A stretch of 27,674 bases of DNA from CALJIC01 sp039805565 (GTDB lineage: Bacteria; Chloroflexota; Chloroflexia; Chloroflexales; Roseiflexaceae). Numbering within the stretch: position 1 is the stretch's first letter; each line of letters starts with the position of its first letter. The DNA lies in NCBI GenBank assembly GCA_039805565.1, contig JBDLTZ010000148.1, positions 1-27,674 of the forward strand, read 5' to 3'. Positions 1 through 8,082 of the stretch are shown here, one piece after another. Position numbers and translations under genes: made by a program. Under the pieces are notes generated by a model. The model ran no database searches. It was not told the DNA's origin and saw only the letters and a list, made by a program, of their open reading frames with translations.

Positions 1-1
1 C

Positions 2-745
2 GACCCTGTGGCCGAGAAGGTGCTGGCGATCGTGGCCGAGAAGACCGGCTACCCGCCGGAGATGCTGGACCTGGAGCTGGACCTGGAGGCGGACCTGGGG
101 GTGGACACGGTCAAGCAGGCCGAAACCTTCATGGCGGTGCGCGAGGCCTTCGATATCCCGCGCGTCGACAACCTGAAGCTGCGCGACTACCCGACGCTCA
201 GCGCGGTGATCGGCTTCGTGTACGACAAGCGGCCCGAGCTGAAGGCCAGTGCTGAGGAGAAAGTGCGGAGTGCTGAGTCTGTAGTGCCGGTCGCAGAGCT
301 GACGGTTCCAGTCGCTCAGCACTCAGTACTCAGTACTCCGCACTCCTCCGACTCGGTGCAGATCGGCAACACCACCATCGTGGGTGCGAGCTTCGTGGAG
401 GAGGCCAAGGCGGCTCCAGCCACTCAGCACTCAGCACCCGACACTCACGACACCGCCGCTGACCCGGTGGCCGAGCGCGTCCTGAGCCTGGTGGCGGACA
501 AGACCGGCTACCCGGTGGAGATGCTGGAGCTGGACGCGGACCTGGAGGCTGACCTGGGGGTCGATACGGTCAAGCAGGCGGAGACGTTCGCGGCGGTGCG
601 CGAGGCCTTCGGGATCGAGCGCGTCGAGAACCTGAAGCTGCGCGACTACCCGACCCTGCGCCACGTGATCGGCTTCGTCTACGAGCGCAGGCCGGAGCTC
701 AAGGCGAGTGCTGAGGAGAAAGTGCGGAGTGCTGAGTCTCCAGCG
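2..745 (+). repeat. Tandem duplication of the ACP-plus-linker unit (459-nt period)
   Basis: Positions 2-286 and 461-745 are near-copies offset by 459 nt (153 codons). They cover the ACP and the start of the following linker, including an almost identical stretch of repeat-derived sequence (about 243-286 and 702-745). The reading frame is kept. This looks like internal unit duplication or homogenisation by unequal recombination; more units may lie upstream of the window. Confidence 0.8.
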
Positions 746-3277
746 CTTCCCGCCGAGCCCGCCGCTGTGGGTACTCAGCACTCCGCACTCAGCACTCAGT
801 ACTCGGTCGAGGACGCCGACCGCGTCCCGCGCCGCGTGGCGACGGCCACCCTGCGCCCGGCGCTGGAGCTCTGCAAGCCCACCGGCGTGGCGCTGGACGG
901 CGCGAGCCGCGTGGTGGTGATGATGGACCGCGGCGGCGTCGGCAGGGCGCTCGTCGGCCGGCTCGAGAAGCGCGGTGTCGGCACGCTGGTGATCGACGAG
1001 CCGCCGACCGCCGAGGAGCTCGAGCTCAGGCTCAGGGGCTGGCTGGCCGAGGGACCTGTGCAGGGCGTCTACTGGCTGCCGGCGCTCGACGCCGAGGGGC
1101 CGGTGGAGGACATGGACCTGGAGACCTGGCGCGAGCTGAACCGGGTGCGGGTCAAGAATCTGTACACCGCCATGCGCACGCTGTACGAGACCGTCTCCGG
1201 CCCCGGCGCCTTCCTGGTCTCCGCGGTGCGGCTCGGCGGCATGCACGGCTACGACGATGCCGGCGCCGCGGCCCCGCTTGGCGGCGCGGTGGTGGGCTTC
1301 ACCAAGGCCTACAAGCGCGAGCGGACCGACACGCTGGTCAAGGCGGTGGACTTCGAGCCCGGCCGCAAGACCGCCGAGCCGGCCGATCTGCTGATCGCTG
1401 AGACCCTGGCCGATCCCGGCGTGGTCGAGGTGGGCCACAAGGACGGCCTGCGCTACGCGGTGACGCTCGAGGAGCGCCCCGCGGCCGACGGCACGCCCGG
1501 CATGGAGCTCAGCAAGGACACCGTGTTCGTCGTCACCGGGGCGGCCGGAGGCATCACCTCCGCGATCGTCGCTGACCTGGCGGCGGCTTCGGGCGGTGTG
1601 TTCTACCTGCTGGACCTGACGCCGAAGCCGGACCCGGACGACCCCAACATCACCCTGTTCCGCTCCGACAAGGAGGCGCTCAAGCGCAAGCTGATCGAGG
1701 ACTTCAAGGCCGCCGGTGAGCGCCCGACGCCCGTGATGGTGGACAAGAAGCTCCTCGGCATCGAGCGCGAGGAGGCTGCGCTGCGGGCGATCGAGACCGT
1801 CCAGCGCGCCGGCGGCACCGCGCACTACTTCAGCGTCAATCTGACGGACGGCGCGGCGGTGACGGCGGCGATCGACGACGTGCGCGCGCGCTACGGCCGG
1901 ATCGACGTCCTGCTGCACGCCGGCGGAATCGAGATCTCGCGCGACCTGCCCGAGAAGGAGCCGCGTGAGTTCAACCTGGTCTTCGACATCAAGGCCGACG
2001 GCTTCTTCAGCATCCTGCGCGCCGCCAGGGGCATGCCGATCGGCGCGACGGTCAGCTTCAGCTCGGTCGCCGGGCGCTTTGGCAACCGCGGCCAGGTGGA
2101 CTACTCGGCCGCCAACGACCTGCTCTGCAAGCTGAGCAGCAGCATGCGCACCTGGCGGCCCGCCACGCGCGGCATCGCGATCGACTGGACGGCCTGGGGC
2201 GGCATCGGCATGGCGACCCGCGGCTCCATCCCGAAGATCATGGAGCTGGCCGGGATCGACATGCTCCCGCCCGAGGCCGGCATCCCCACCATCCGGCGTG
2301 AGCTGACGAGGAGCGCCTTCAAGGGCGAGATCCTGGTCGGCCAGCGGCTCGGCATCCTGGTGCAGGAGTGGGACGAGCAGGGCGGCCTGGACCCGGCCAG
2401 GGTCGAGTCCAGCGGCCGGCTGATGGTCGGCACGGTCACGGCCTGCACGCTCTACGGCGGGCTGGAGGTGGAGACGACCTTCGACCCACAGCAGCAGCCG
2501 TTCCTCTACGACCACCAGATCGACGGCGTGCCCGTGCTGCCCGGCGTGATGGGCACCGAGGCGTTCGCCGAGCTGGCGACGCTGCTGGCCCCCGGCTACC
2601 GGGTGGCGAGCATCAGCGAGGAGTTCCAGGCGCCGTTCAAGTTCCACCGCCAGCAGCCGCGCACGCTGCGTCTCAGCGCGCGGCCCCTGGCTGTGGGTGA
2701 CGGTGAGCTGGTGGTGCGGGCGAGGCTGACGTCGATCGTCCAGCCGCGGCCGGAGCTCCCGGCGCGCGTGGACACCCACTTCGTGGCCGAGGTGCGGCTC
2801 ACCAAGGCGCCCGCCGAGACGCCCGTGGCCGAGCCCCCGGCGTCCGTCGAGGGCGAGCAGGTCTTCGATGCCGAGCGCATCTACAAGGTCTACTTCCACG
2901 GCCCTGCGTACCAGGTGCTCGAGCGCGCCGCAGTGCGGGGGGACACGGTGGTGGGCCTGATGGCGGAGGGGCTGGTTCCGAACTCGGCGCCCGCGGCCGC
3001 GACCTGGGCGGCCCCGCGCCTGATCGAGCTCTGCTTCCAGACGGCCGGCATCTGGGAGATGGCGCGCAACCGCACCATGGCCCTGCCGTCATCGGTCGGC
3101 GCGGTCACGGTCTACCGCCAGCCGGAGGCCGCCGCCGGGCGCAGGCTCACCGCAGTGGTCACGGCGGTGGACGGCGGCGCCTCGTTCGACGCGCAGGTGC
3201 TCGACAGCGACGGCAACGTCTACGTCGACATGCGCGGCTACCGCACGATCAAGCTGCCGGGAGAGGTTGCGCTCTAG
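2..3277 (+). CDS. PfaA-like type I polyketide/fatty-acid synthase, 3' part (ACP-ACP-KR-DH)
   Basis: Partial: the frame is open to the window edge, and the sequence before the first possible GTG (position 8) matches the linker before the second ACP, so upstream modules are missing. Visible domains, numbered from that GTG: ACP1 (about 1-75), ACP2 (about 153-230), KR structural half (about 285-495), KR Rossmann domain with VTGAAGGI from residue 509 and catalytic-type YSAAN at 699-703, and a double-hotdog DH from about 795. The first DH half has HxxxGxxxxP starting at H836. The second has FHGPAYQ (963-969) and E1007-LCF-Q1011, where Asp is usual. Both ACPs read LEADLGVDTVKQAE, with Thr (34 and 187) where the phosphopantetheine Ser normally sits. 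Tandem ACPs followed by KR and DH resemble the C-terminal half of PfaA-type PUFA synthases. The product is unknown. The ACP linkers contain heptamer repeats. Confidence 0.88.
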   Translation, partial: DPVAEKVLAIVAEKTGYPPEMLDLELDLEADLGVDTVKQAETFMAVREAFDIPRVDNLKLRDYPTLSAVIGFVYDKRPELKASAEEKVRSAESVVPVAELTVPVAQHSVLSTPHSSDSVQIGNTTIVGASFVEEAKAAPATQHSAPDTHDTAADPVAERVLSLVADKTGYPVEMLELDADLEADLGVDTVKQAETFAAVREAFGIERVENLKLRDYPTLRHVIGFVYERRPELKASAEEKVRSAESPALPAEPAAVGTQHSALSTQYSVEDADRVPRRVATATLRPALELCKPTGVALDGASRVVVMMDRGGVGRALVGRLEKRGVGTLVIDEPPTAEELELRLRGWLAEGPVQGVYWLPALDAEGPVEDMDLETWRELNRVRVKNLYTAMRTLYETVSGPGAFLVSAVRLGGMHGYDDAGAAAPLGGAVVGFTKAYKRERTDTLVKAVDFEPGRKTAEPADLLIAETLADPGVVEVGHKDGLRYAVTLEERPAADGTPGMELSKDTVFVVTGAAGGITSAIVADLAAASGGVFYLLDLTPKPDPDDPNITLFRSDKEALKRKLIEDFKAAGERPTPVMVDKKLLGIEREEAALRAIETVQRAGGTAHYFSVNLTDGAAVTAAIDDVRARYGRIDVLLHAGGIEISRDLPEKEPREFNLVFDIKADGFFSILRAARGMPIGATVSFSSVAGRFGNRGQVDYSAANDLLCKLSSSMRTWRPATRGIAIDWTAWGGIGMATRGSIPKIMELAGIDMLPPEAGIPTIRRELTRSAFKGEILVGQRLGILVQEWDEQGGLDPARVESSGRLMVGTVTACTLYGGLEVETTFDPQQQPFLYDHQIDGVPVLPGVMGTEAFAELATLLAPGYRVASISEEFQAPFKFHRQQPRTLRLSARPLAVGDGELVVRARLTSIVQPRPELPARVDTHFVAEVRLTKAPAETPVAEPPASVEGEQVFDAERIYKVYFHGPAYQVLERAAVRGDTVVGLMAEGLVPNSAPAAATWAAPRLIELCFQTAGIWEMARNRTMALPSSVGAVTVYRQPEAAAGRRLTAVVTAVDGGASFDAQVLDSDGNVYVDMRGYRTIKLPGEVAL
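248..349. repeat. Heptamer repeats in ACP1-ACP2 linker, inverted pair
   Basis: A left arm of AGTGCTGAG-type units (248-280) is followed by a right arm of CACTCAG/TACTCAG-type units (315-349) in the opposite orientation. They are read in frame as linker residues such as SAEEKVRSAES and QHSVLSTPHS. The left arm would contain TGA stops in another frame but is read as GCT GAG, so the linker stays open. A further short array (421-439) lies in the same linker. Confidence 0.8.
707..806. repeat. Heptamer repeats in ACP2-KR linker, inverted pair
   Basis: Same arrangement as in the previous linker: AGTGCTGAG-type units at 707-738, then CACTCAG-type units at 772-806 in inverted orientation, all read in frame inside the synthase gene. 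They fall exactly in the non-domain linker between ACP2 and the KR half-domain. Confidence 0.8.
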
Positions 3278-3283
3278 TTCGTG

Positions 3284-3343
3284 GTGCTGAGTGCTGAGTG
3301 CTGAGGAGACACCGCTCAGCACTCAGCACTCAGCACTCAGCAC
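3284..3343. repeat. Perfect inverted heptamer arrays (21-bp stem) after the PKS gene
   Basis: Three units of GTGCTGA (3284-3304) face four units of TCAGCAC (3316-3343) across an 11-nt spacer, giving a perfect 21-bp stem. The element starts 7 nt after the PKS stop codon (TAG, 3275-3277). A transcript could fold it into a strong hairpin, but no T-tract follows, so a classical intrinsic terminator is not supported. Confidence 0.85.
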
Positions 3344-3372
3344 ACTCCGCTGTGCCGAGAACGCCTTCGGCG

Positions 3373-3412
3373 TGCAGCACTCAGCACTCAGCACTCGCTA
3401 CTCAGCACTCAA
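3373..3412. repeat. CACTCAG heptamer array before the PPTase start
   Basis: Five or so imperfect CAGCACT units precede the PPTase start codon. The array is open in the PPTase frame, which artificially extends that frame upstream to 3291. Confidence 0.8.
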
Positions 3413-3419
3413 CATTCGT

Positions 3420-4319
3420 ATGATCCACTACCTCCTACAGTCGAGTGCGGACCACCCCGGCCTTGCGGAGGGCGTGCCCCCCGAGGGGCTGCTGAGCGCC
3501 GCCGAGCGTGAGCGCTTCGAGTCCCTCGGCACCGCGAAGCGCCGCCGCGACTGGCTGCTGGGCCGCTGGACCGCCAAGCGCCTGCTCCAGACCACCCTGC
3601 GCCAACAGGGCTGTGACCTGCCGCTGGACGCGCTGGAGATCCGCGCCGCGCCTGACGGGGCCCCCGAGGTCGTCCTGGCGCATGCCGCCGACGGCGCCCC
3701 TGAGGTCTTCGTCGGGCAGCGCGCGACTCAGCACTCAGCACTCAGCACGCAGCACTCAGCACTCAGCACTCAATACTCGCTGTCCATCTCCCACTCCCGC
3801 GGCCGCGCGCTCTGCGCCCTGTCGGTGGGTGGTGGGCTGGCGGTGGGCTGCGACATCGAGCTGGTCGAGCTGCGGTCCCCCGGCTTCGCGCGGGACTACT
3901 TTACAGAAGATGAGCGCGCACTCCTGGCCGGCGCGCCCGCTGAGCAGCGCGACACGCTTGTGACGACGATCTGGAGCGCCAAGGAGGCCGCGCTCAAGGC
4001 CCTGCGCCTCGGGCTCACCGTGGACACGCGCGCCGTCACCTGCCTGCCGGAACTCGTCCCTCTCGCTGCCGGGGGAGCGGGGGGGAGCCAGGGGGGGAGC
4101 GCACACCAGCCGTGCGGCGAGGGCGTGTGGCATCCCATCGCCATCACCACCGACCCGGCCCTCCTCGATCGCCCTGACCCGTGCCTGCGCGGCTGGTGGC
4201 GCGTCGCGGGCGACTTCGCGCTCACGCTGGCCTCCATCACCTCTTCGCAGGAGGGACCGGGAGTGAGGGCCGCCGCACCCAACCGAGCAGGAGGTCTGGA
4301 GGGCTGCGCCCTCCAGTGA
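3420..4319 (+). CDS. 4'-phosphopantetheinyl transferase (Sfp/AcpT type)
   Basis: Predicted to move the phosphopantetheine arm of CoA onto carrier domains, most likely those of the adjacent synthase. Key motifs: SISHS, then GCDIE at residues 143-147 (usual GxDIE metal site), then WSAKEAALK starting at W185 (usual WSxKEaxxK). About 299 residues from the ATG at 3420. The frame is open upstream to 3291, but that extension is heptamer-repeat sequence with no domain content, so I start at MIHYLL. No clear ribosome-binding site is visible. Odd: residues about 103-126 are a run of QHSALST cycles encoded by a heptamer array, placed just before SISHS. The C-terminal tail is Gly/Ala/Pro-rich and ends in a hairpin overlapping the last codons. 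It sits between the synthase and the acyl-CoA carboxylase on the same strand. Confidence 0.88.
   Translation: MIHYLLQSSADHPGLAEGVPPEGLLSAAERERFESLGTAKRRRDWLLGRWTAKRLLQTTLRQQGCDLPLDALEIRAAPDGAPEVVLAHAADGAPEVFVGQRATQHSALSTQHSALSTQYSLSISHSRGRALCALSVGGGLAVGCDIELVELRSPGFARDYFTEDERALLAGAPAEQRDTLVTTIWSAKEAALKALRLGLTVDTRAVTCLPELVPLAAGGAGGSQGGSAHQPCGEGVWHPIAITTDPALLDRPDPCLRGWWRVAGDFALTLASITSSQEGPGVRAAAPNRAGGLEGCALQ
3726..3778. repeat. CACTCAG heptamer array inside the PPTase gene
   Basis: About seven tandem units with one CACGCAG variant, read in frame as the 7-residue cycle QHSALST. The array sits between the N-terminal half and the SISHS/GCDIE core of the PPTase. Confidence 0.9.
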
Positions 4320-4365
4320 CCAACTCTTCCGCCCGCAAGGGCGGCGCAGCCGCCCGCGAGGGCGG
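4296..4365 (+). other. Three stacked GC hairpins between PPTase and carboxyltransferase
   Basis: Perfect stem CTGGAGGGC/GCCCTCCAG with a TGC loop (4296-4316) abuts the PPTase TGA. It is followed by CCGCCC/GGGCGG stems with GCAA (4329-4344) and GCGA (4350-4365) tetraloops. No T-run follows. The elements lie directly upstream of the ribosome-binding site of the next gene, so they may modulate transcript stability or translation; this is inference. Confidence 0.6.
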
Positions 4366-4379
4366 AGAAGGTAACATCA

Positions 4380-5921
<1,542 letters not shown>

Positions 5922-6067
5922 GCGTCCGCCGGGAGCGCGCCGCTCTACGCTTCTGTTGCGGTGTGAGATGCCGGCCCGCCACGCTCCCCTCGCGGGAGGT
6001 GTGGAGGGCACGCTCTCCACAAGCCTTCCTTCCCGGCCGCCTGGCGACCGGACACTGAGGAACAGCC
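5922..6067 (+). other. Gap between carboxyltransferase and biotin carboxylase genes
   Basis: 146 bp with no ORF I would support. It holds a short stem GTGGAG (6001-6006) / CTCCAC (6015-6020) and a weaker CTCCC/GGGAG stem just before it. A TGAGGAA ribosome-binding site at 6056-6062 serves the next gene. No convincing promoter is seen. Confidence 0.5.
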
Positions 6068-7558
6068 ATGTTCAGAAAACTCCTGGTCGCCAACCGGGGC
6101 GAGATCGCGGTCCGCGTTGTGCGCGCCTGCCGCGACATGGGTGTCCGCGCGGTGGCCCTCTACGACGACACCGACCGCGGCTCGCTGCACGTGCGCCTGG
6201 CCGACGAGTGCGTGCGCCTGCCCTCCGACGCGCTCTACCGCGACGCCGAGGCCCTGGTGCGGATCGCGCGCGAGGCCGGCGCCGACGCCATTCACCCCGG
6301 CTACGGCTTTCTCTCCGAGCACGCCGACTTCGCCCGCGCCTGTGATGCGGCCGGGATCGCGTTCGTCGGACCGTCTGCCGCGCTGCTCGACGCGGTGCGT
6401 GACAAGATCGGCGCCCTCGAGCGCGCCCGCGCCGCCGGCTTCGCCGTGCCGCGCCACTCGGGCCGCGCGTTCGGCTCCGACGAGCTAGATGAGCTCCGCG
6501 CTGCCGCCGAGACCCTCGGCTACCCGCTGGTGCTGAAGTCGTGCAGCGGCGGCCGCAGCCACGGCACGCGCCTCGTCCGCAGCCCGGCCCAGCTCGAGCG
6601 CGCCGCCCAGCTGGCCCTCTCCTCGGCATCCCTCGCGTTCGGCGACGAGCGCGTCTATCTCGAGGAGGCCCTGCTCCCCTCGCGCTACCTCGAGGTGCAG
6701 CTGCTGGGCGATCGCCACGGTGCGCTGGTGCACCTCGGCGAGCGCGACGGCTCGATCCAGCACAACCACCGCAAGATAATCGAGGAGTCCCCCGCGCCCG
6801 GCCTCGACCCGGCGGTGCGCGAGGGTCTGCTGCGGCAGGCGCTCGCCATCGGGCGGCTCTTCGGCTGCGAGGGGCTCTGCACGGTGGAGTTTGTGGCCGA
6901 CGCGGGCGGGCGGCTGTGTTTCACCGAGGTCAAGGCCCGCATCCAGGTGGAGCACCCGGTCACCGAGCTGATGACCGGCCTCGACCTGGTGCGCGAGCAG
7001 CTGCGCGTTGCTGCCGGGGAGGCTCTCGGGCTCGTCCAGGGGGACGTGCGGCTCACGGGTGTGGCGATGCAGTGCCGAATCAACGCCGAGGACCCCTGGA
7101 ACCACTTCCTGCCGAGCCCCGGCAGGCTGCGGCGCTTCCGCCTCCCCGCCGGGCCGCACGTGCGCGTGGACACCTACGCCTACGGCGGCTGCGCCATCCC
7201 GGTGCGCTACGACCCGCTCCTCGCCAAGGTCGCTGTCTGGGCCGAGGACCGCGAGGCCTGCGTCCTCCGCCTGCGCCGATGCCTGGAGGACTTCGCCATC
7301 AGTGGCGTGCAGACCAACCTGCCACTCGTGCAGCGCGTGCTCAATAGCCCGGCCTTCAGCGCCGGCACGTACGACACGGAGTTCGACTGCCGCCCGCTGC
7401 TGGAGGACACAGCCGGGTCCGTGGACGACGCCGCCCTGCGCGACCTGGCTGTGGCCGCGGCGGTGGCCTACCTCGGGCGCGCCCGCGGCGCCCGTGGCGC
7501 CCAGCCCGAACGCTTCGAGTCCGCGTGGCACCGCGATAGCCGGAGGCTGCCCAAATGA
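6068..7558 (+). CDS. Biotin carboxylase subunit of acyl-CoA carboxylase (divergent ATP-grasp)
   Basis: Carboxylates the biotin of the carrier protein using ATP and bicarbonate. At 496 residues it covers the usual biotin carboxylase fold. Kept features: KLLVANRGEIAVRV at the N-terminus, HPGYGFLSEH, K113 and K157 (usual ATP-site lysines), H234/K236 in IQHNHRKIIEE, E274 and E287 (usual metal ligands), R291 in ARIQVEHPVTE, CRINAED, and a C-terminal RYDPLLAK. Departures: the glycine-rich loop, normally ASGGGGGRGM, reads SCSGGRSHGT (158-167); ERDCSxQRR reads ERDGSIQHN; and the metal-site EMNTR reads EVKAR, with Lys289 for Asn. It may be a genuine but divergent enzyme, or impaired. TGAGGAA precedes the ATG. 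The stop overlaps the biotin-carrier start (ATGA), so the two are translationally coupled. Confidence 0.88.
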   Translation: MFRKLLVANRGEIAVRVVRACRDMGVRAVALYDDTDRGSLHVRLADECVRLPSDALYRDAEALVRIAREAGADAIHPGYGFLSEHADFARACDAAGIAFVGPSAALLDAVRDKIGALERARAAGFAVPRHSGRAFGSDELDELRAAAETLGYPLVLKSCSGGRSHGTRLVRSPAQLERAAQLALSSASLAFGDERVYLEEALLPSRYLEVQLLGDRHGALVHLGERDGSIQHNHRKIIEESPAPGLDPAVREGLLRQALAIGRLFGCEGLCTVEFVADAGGRLCFTEVKARIQVEHPVTELMTGLDLVREQLRVAAGEALGLVQGDVRLTGVAMQCRINAEDPWNHFLPSPGRLRRFRLPAGPHVRVDTYAYGGCAIPVRYDPLLAKVAVWAEDREACVLRLRRCLEDFAISGVQTNLPLVQRVLNSPAFSAGTYDTEFDCRPLLEDTAGSVDDAALRDLAVAAAVAYLGRARGARGAQPERFESAWHRDSRRLPK

Positions 7559-8049
7559 GCAAGCTGAGCGTCACAATCGACGGCCGCACCTTCGTGGTGG
7601 AGATCGCGCAGGCCCAGGGCGACGGCTCGGACCTGTCAGTGCGGGTGGACGGCGTGCCGGTGGTAGTCCACGCGCCGGAGCCGGGCGGACTCGAGCCGCT
7701 CGACTGGATCGTGGTGGACGGTCGCCCCTACGAGCTGGTGGTGGATGAGGATCTGCGTCGGCTGCGCTCGAGCAGCGGGCTGCACCGGGTGGAGGTGCGC
7801 GACACTGAGGGGACGCTGGCCCGCCCCGCAAGCCGCGACGGGCGCGTGAAGGCGCCGATCCCCGGCCTGGTGGCGCGGGTGCTGGTGGAGCCCGGCGTGA
7901 TGGTGGAGGCGGGCCAGTCGCTGCTGGTGCTCGAGGCGATGAAGATGGAGAACGAGATCCGCGCCCCCCGCGGCGGGACCGTACAGATGGTCAGCGTGGC
8001 GCCGGGTCAGGCGGTGGCGCTCGGCACAGTGATGGTGGAGGTGGGGTAG
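7555..8049 (+). CDS. Biotin carboxyl carrier protein of acyl-CoA carboxylase
   Basis: Carries the biotin that shuttles CO2 between the two upstream catalytic subunits. 164 residues. The C-terminal biotinyl domain (about 95-164) contains VLEAMKMENEI with the biotin-accepting Lys at 130, then a matching half ending VALGTVMVEVG. The N-terminal 95 residues are beta-rich (repeated VxVDGxPxxV/YELVVD strings), as in carriers that bridge to the carboxyltransferase. In many propionyl-CoA carboxylases this domain is fused to the biotin carboxylase; here it is a separate gene overlapping it by 4 nt. It is the last gene of the rightward block and meets the convergent operon after 33 bp. Confidence 0.93.
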   Translation: MSKLSVTIDGRTFVVEIAQAQGDGSDLSVRVDGVPVVVHAPEPGGLEPLDWIVVDGRPYELVVDEDLRRLRSSSGLHRVEVRDTEGTLARPASRDGRVKAPIPGLVARVLVEPGVMVEAGQSLLVLEAMKMENEIRAPRGGTVQMVSVAPGQAVALGTVMVEVG

Positions 8050-8082
8050 GCACCGTACCGGACGGGCGCCGCGGCCCCGCGC

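Noticed and set aside
431..2899. Long antisense open frame (822 codons) opposite the synthase
   Set aside because: Arg/His/Gln/Leu-rich with no domain content; a GC-codon shadow of the synthase, which has clear ACP, KR and DH motifs.
3284..3412. CRISPR array
   Set aside because: Units are 7 nt with no spacers and occur in several orientations; no cas genes are near.
3291..3419. N-terminal extension of the PPTase
   Set aside because: Encoded almost entirely by heptamer repeats, which are open in every frame in this orientation; the fold begins at 3420.
4296..4365. Intrinsic terminator after the PPTase
   Set aside because: Strong stems but no T-tract, and the next gene on the same strand follows at once, so a terminator is not supported.
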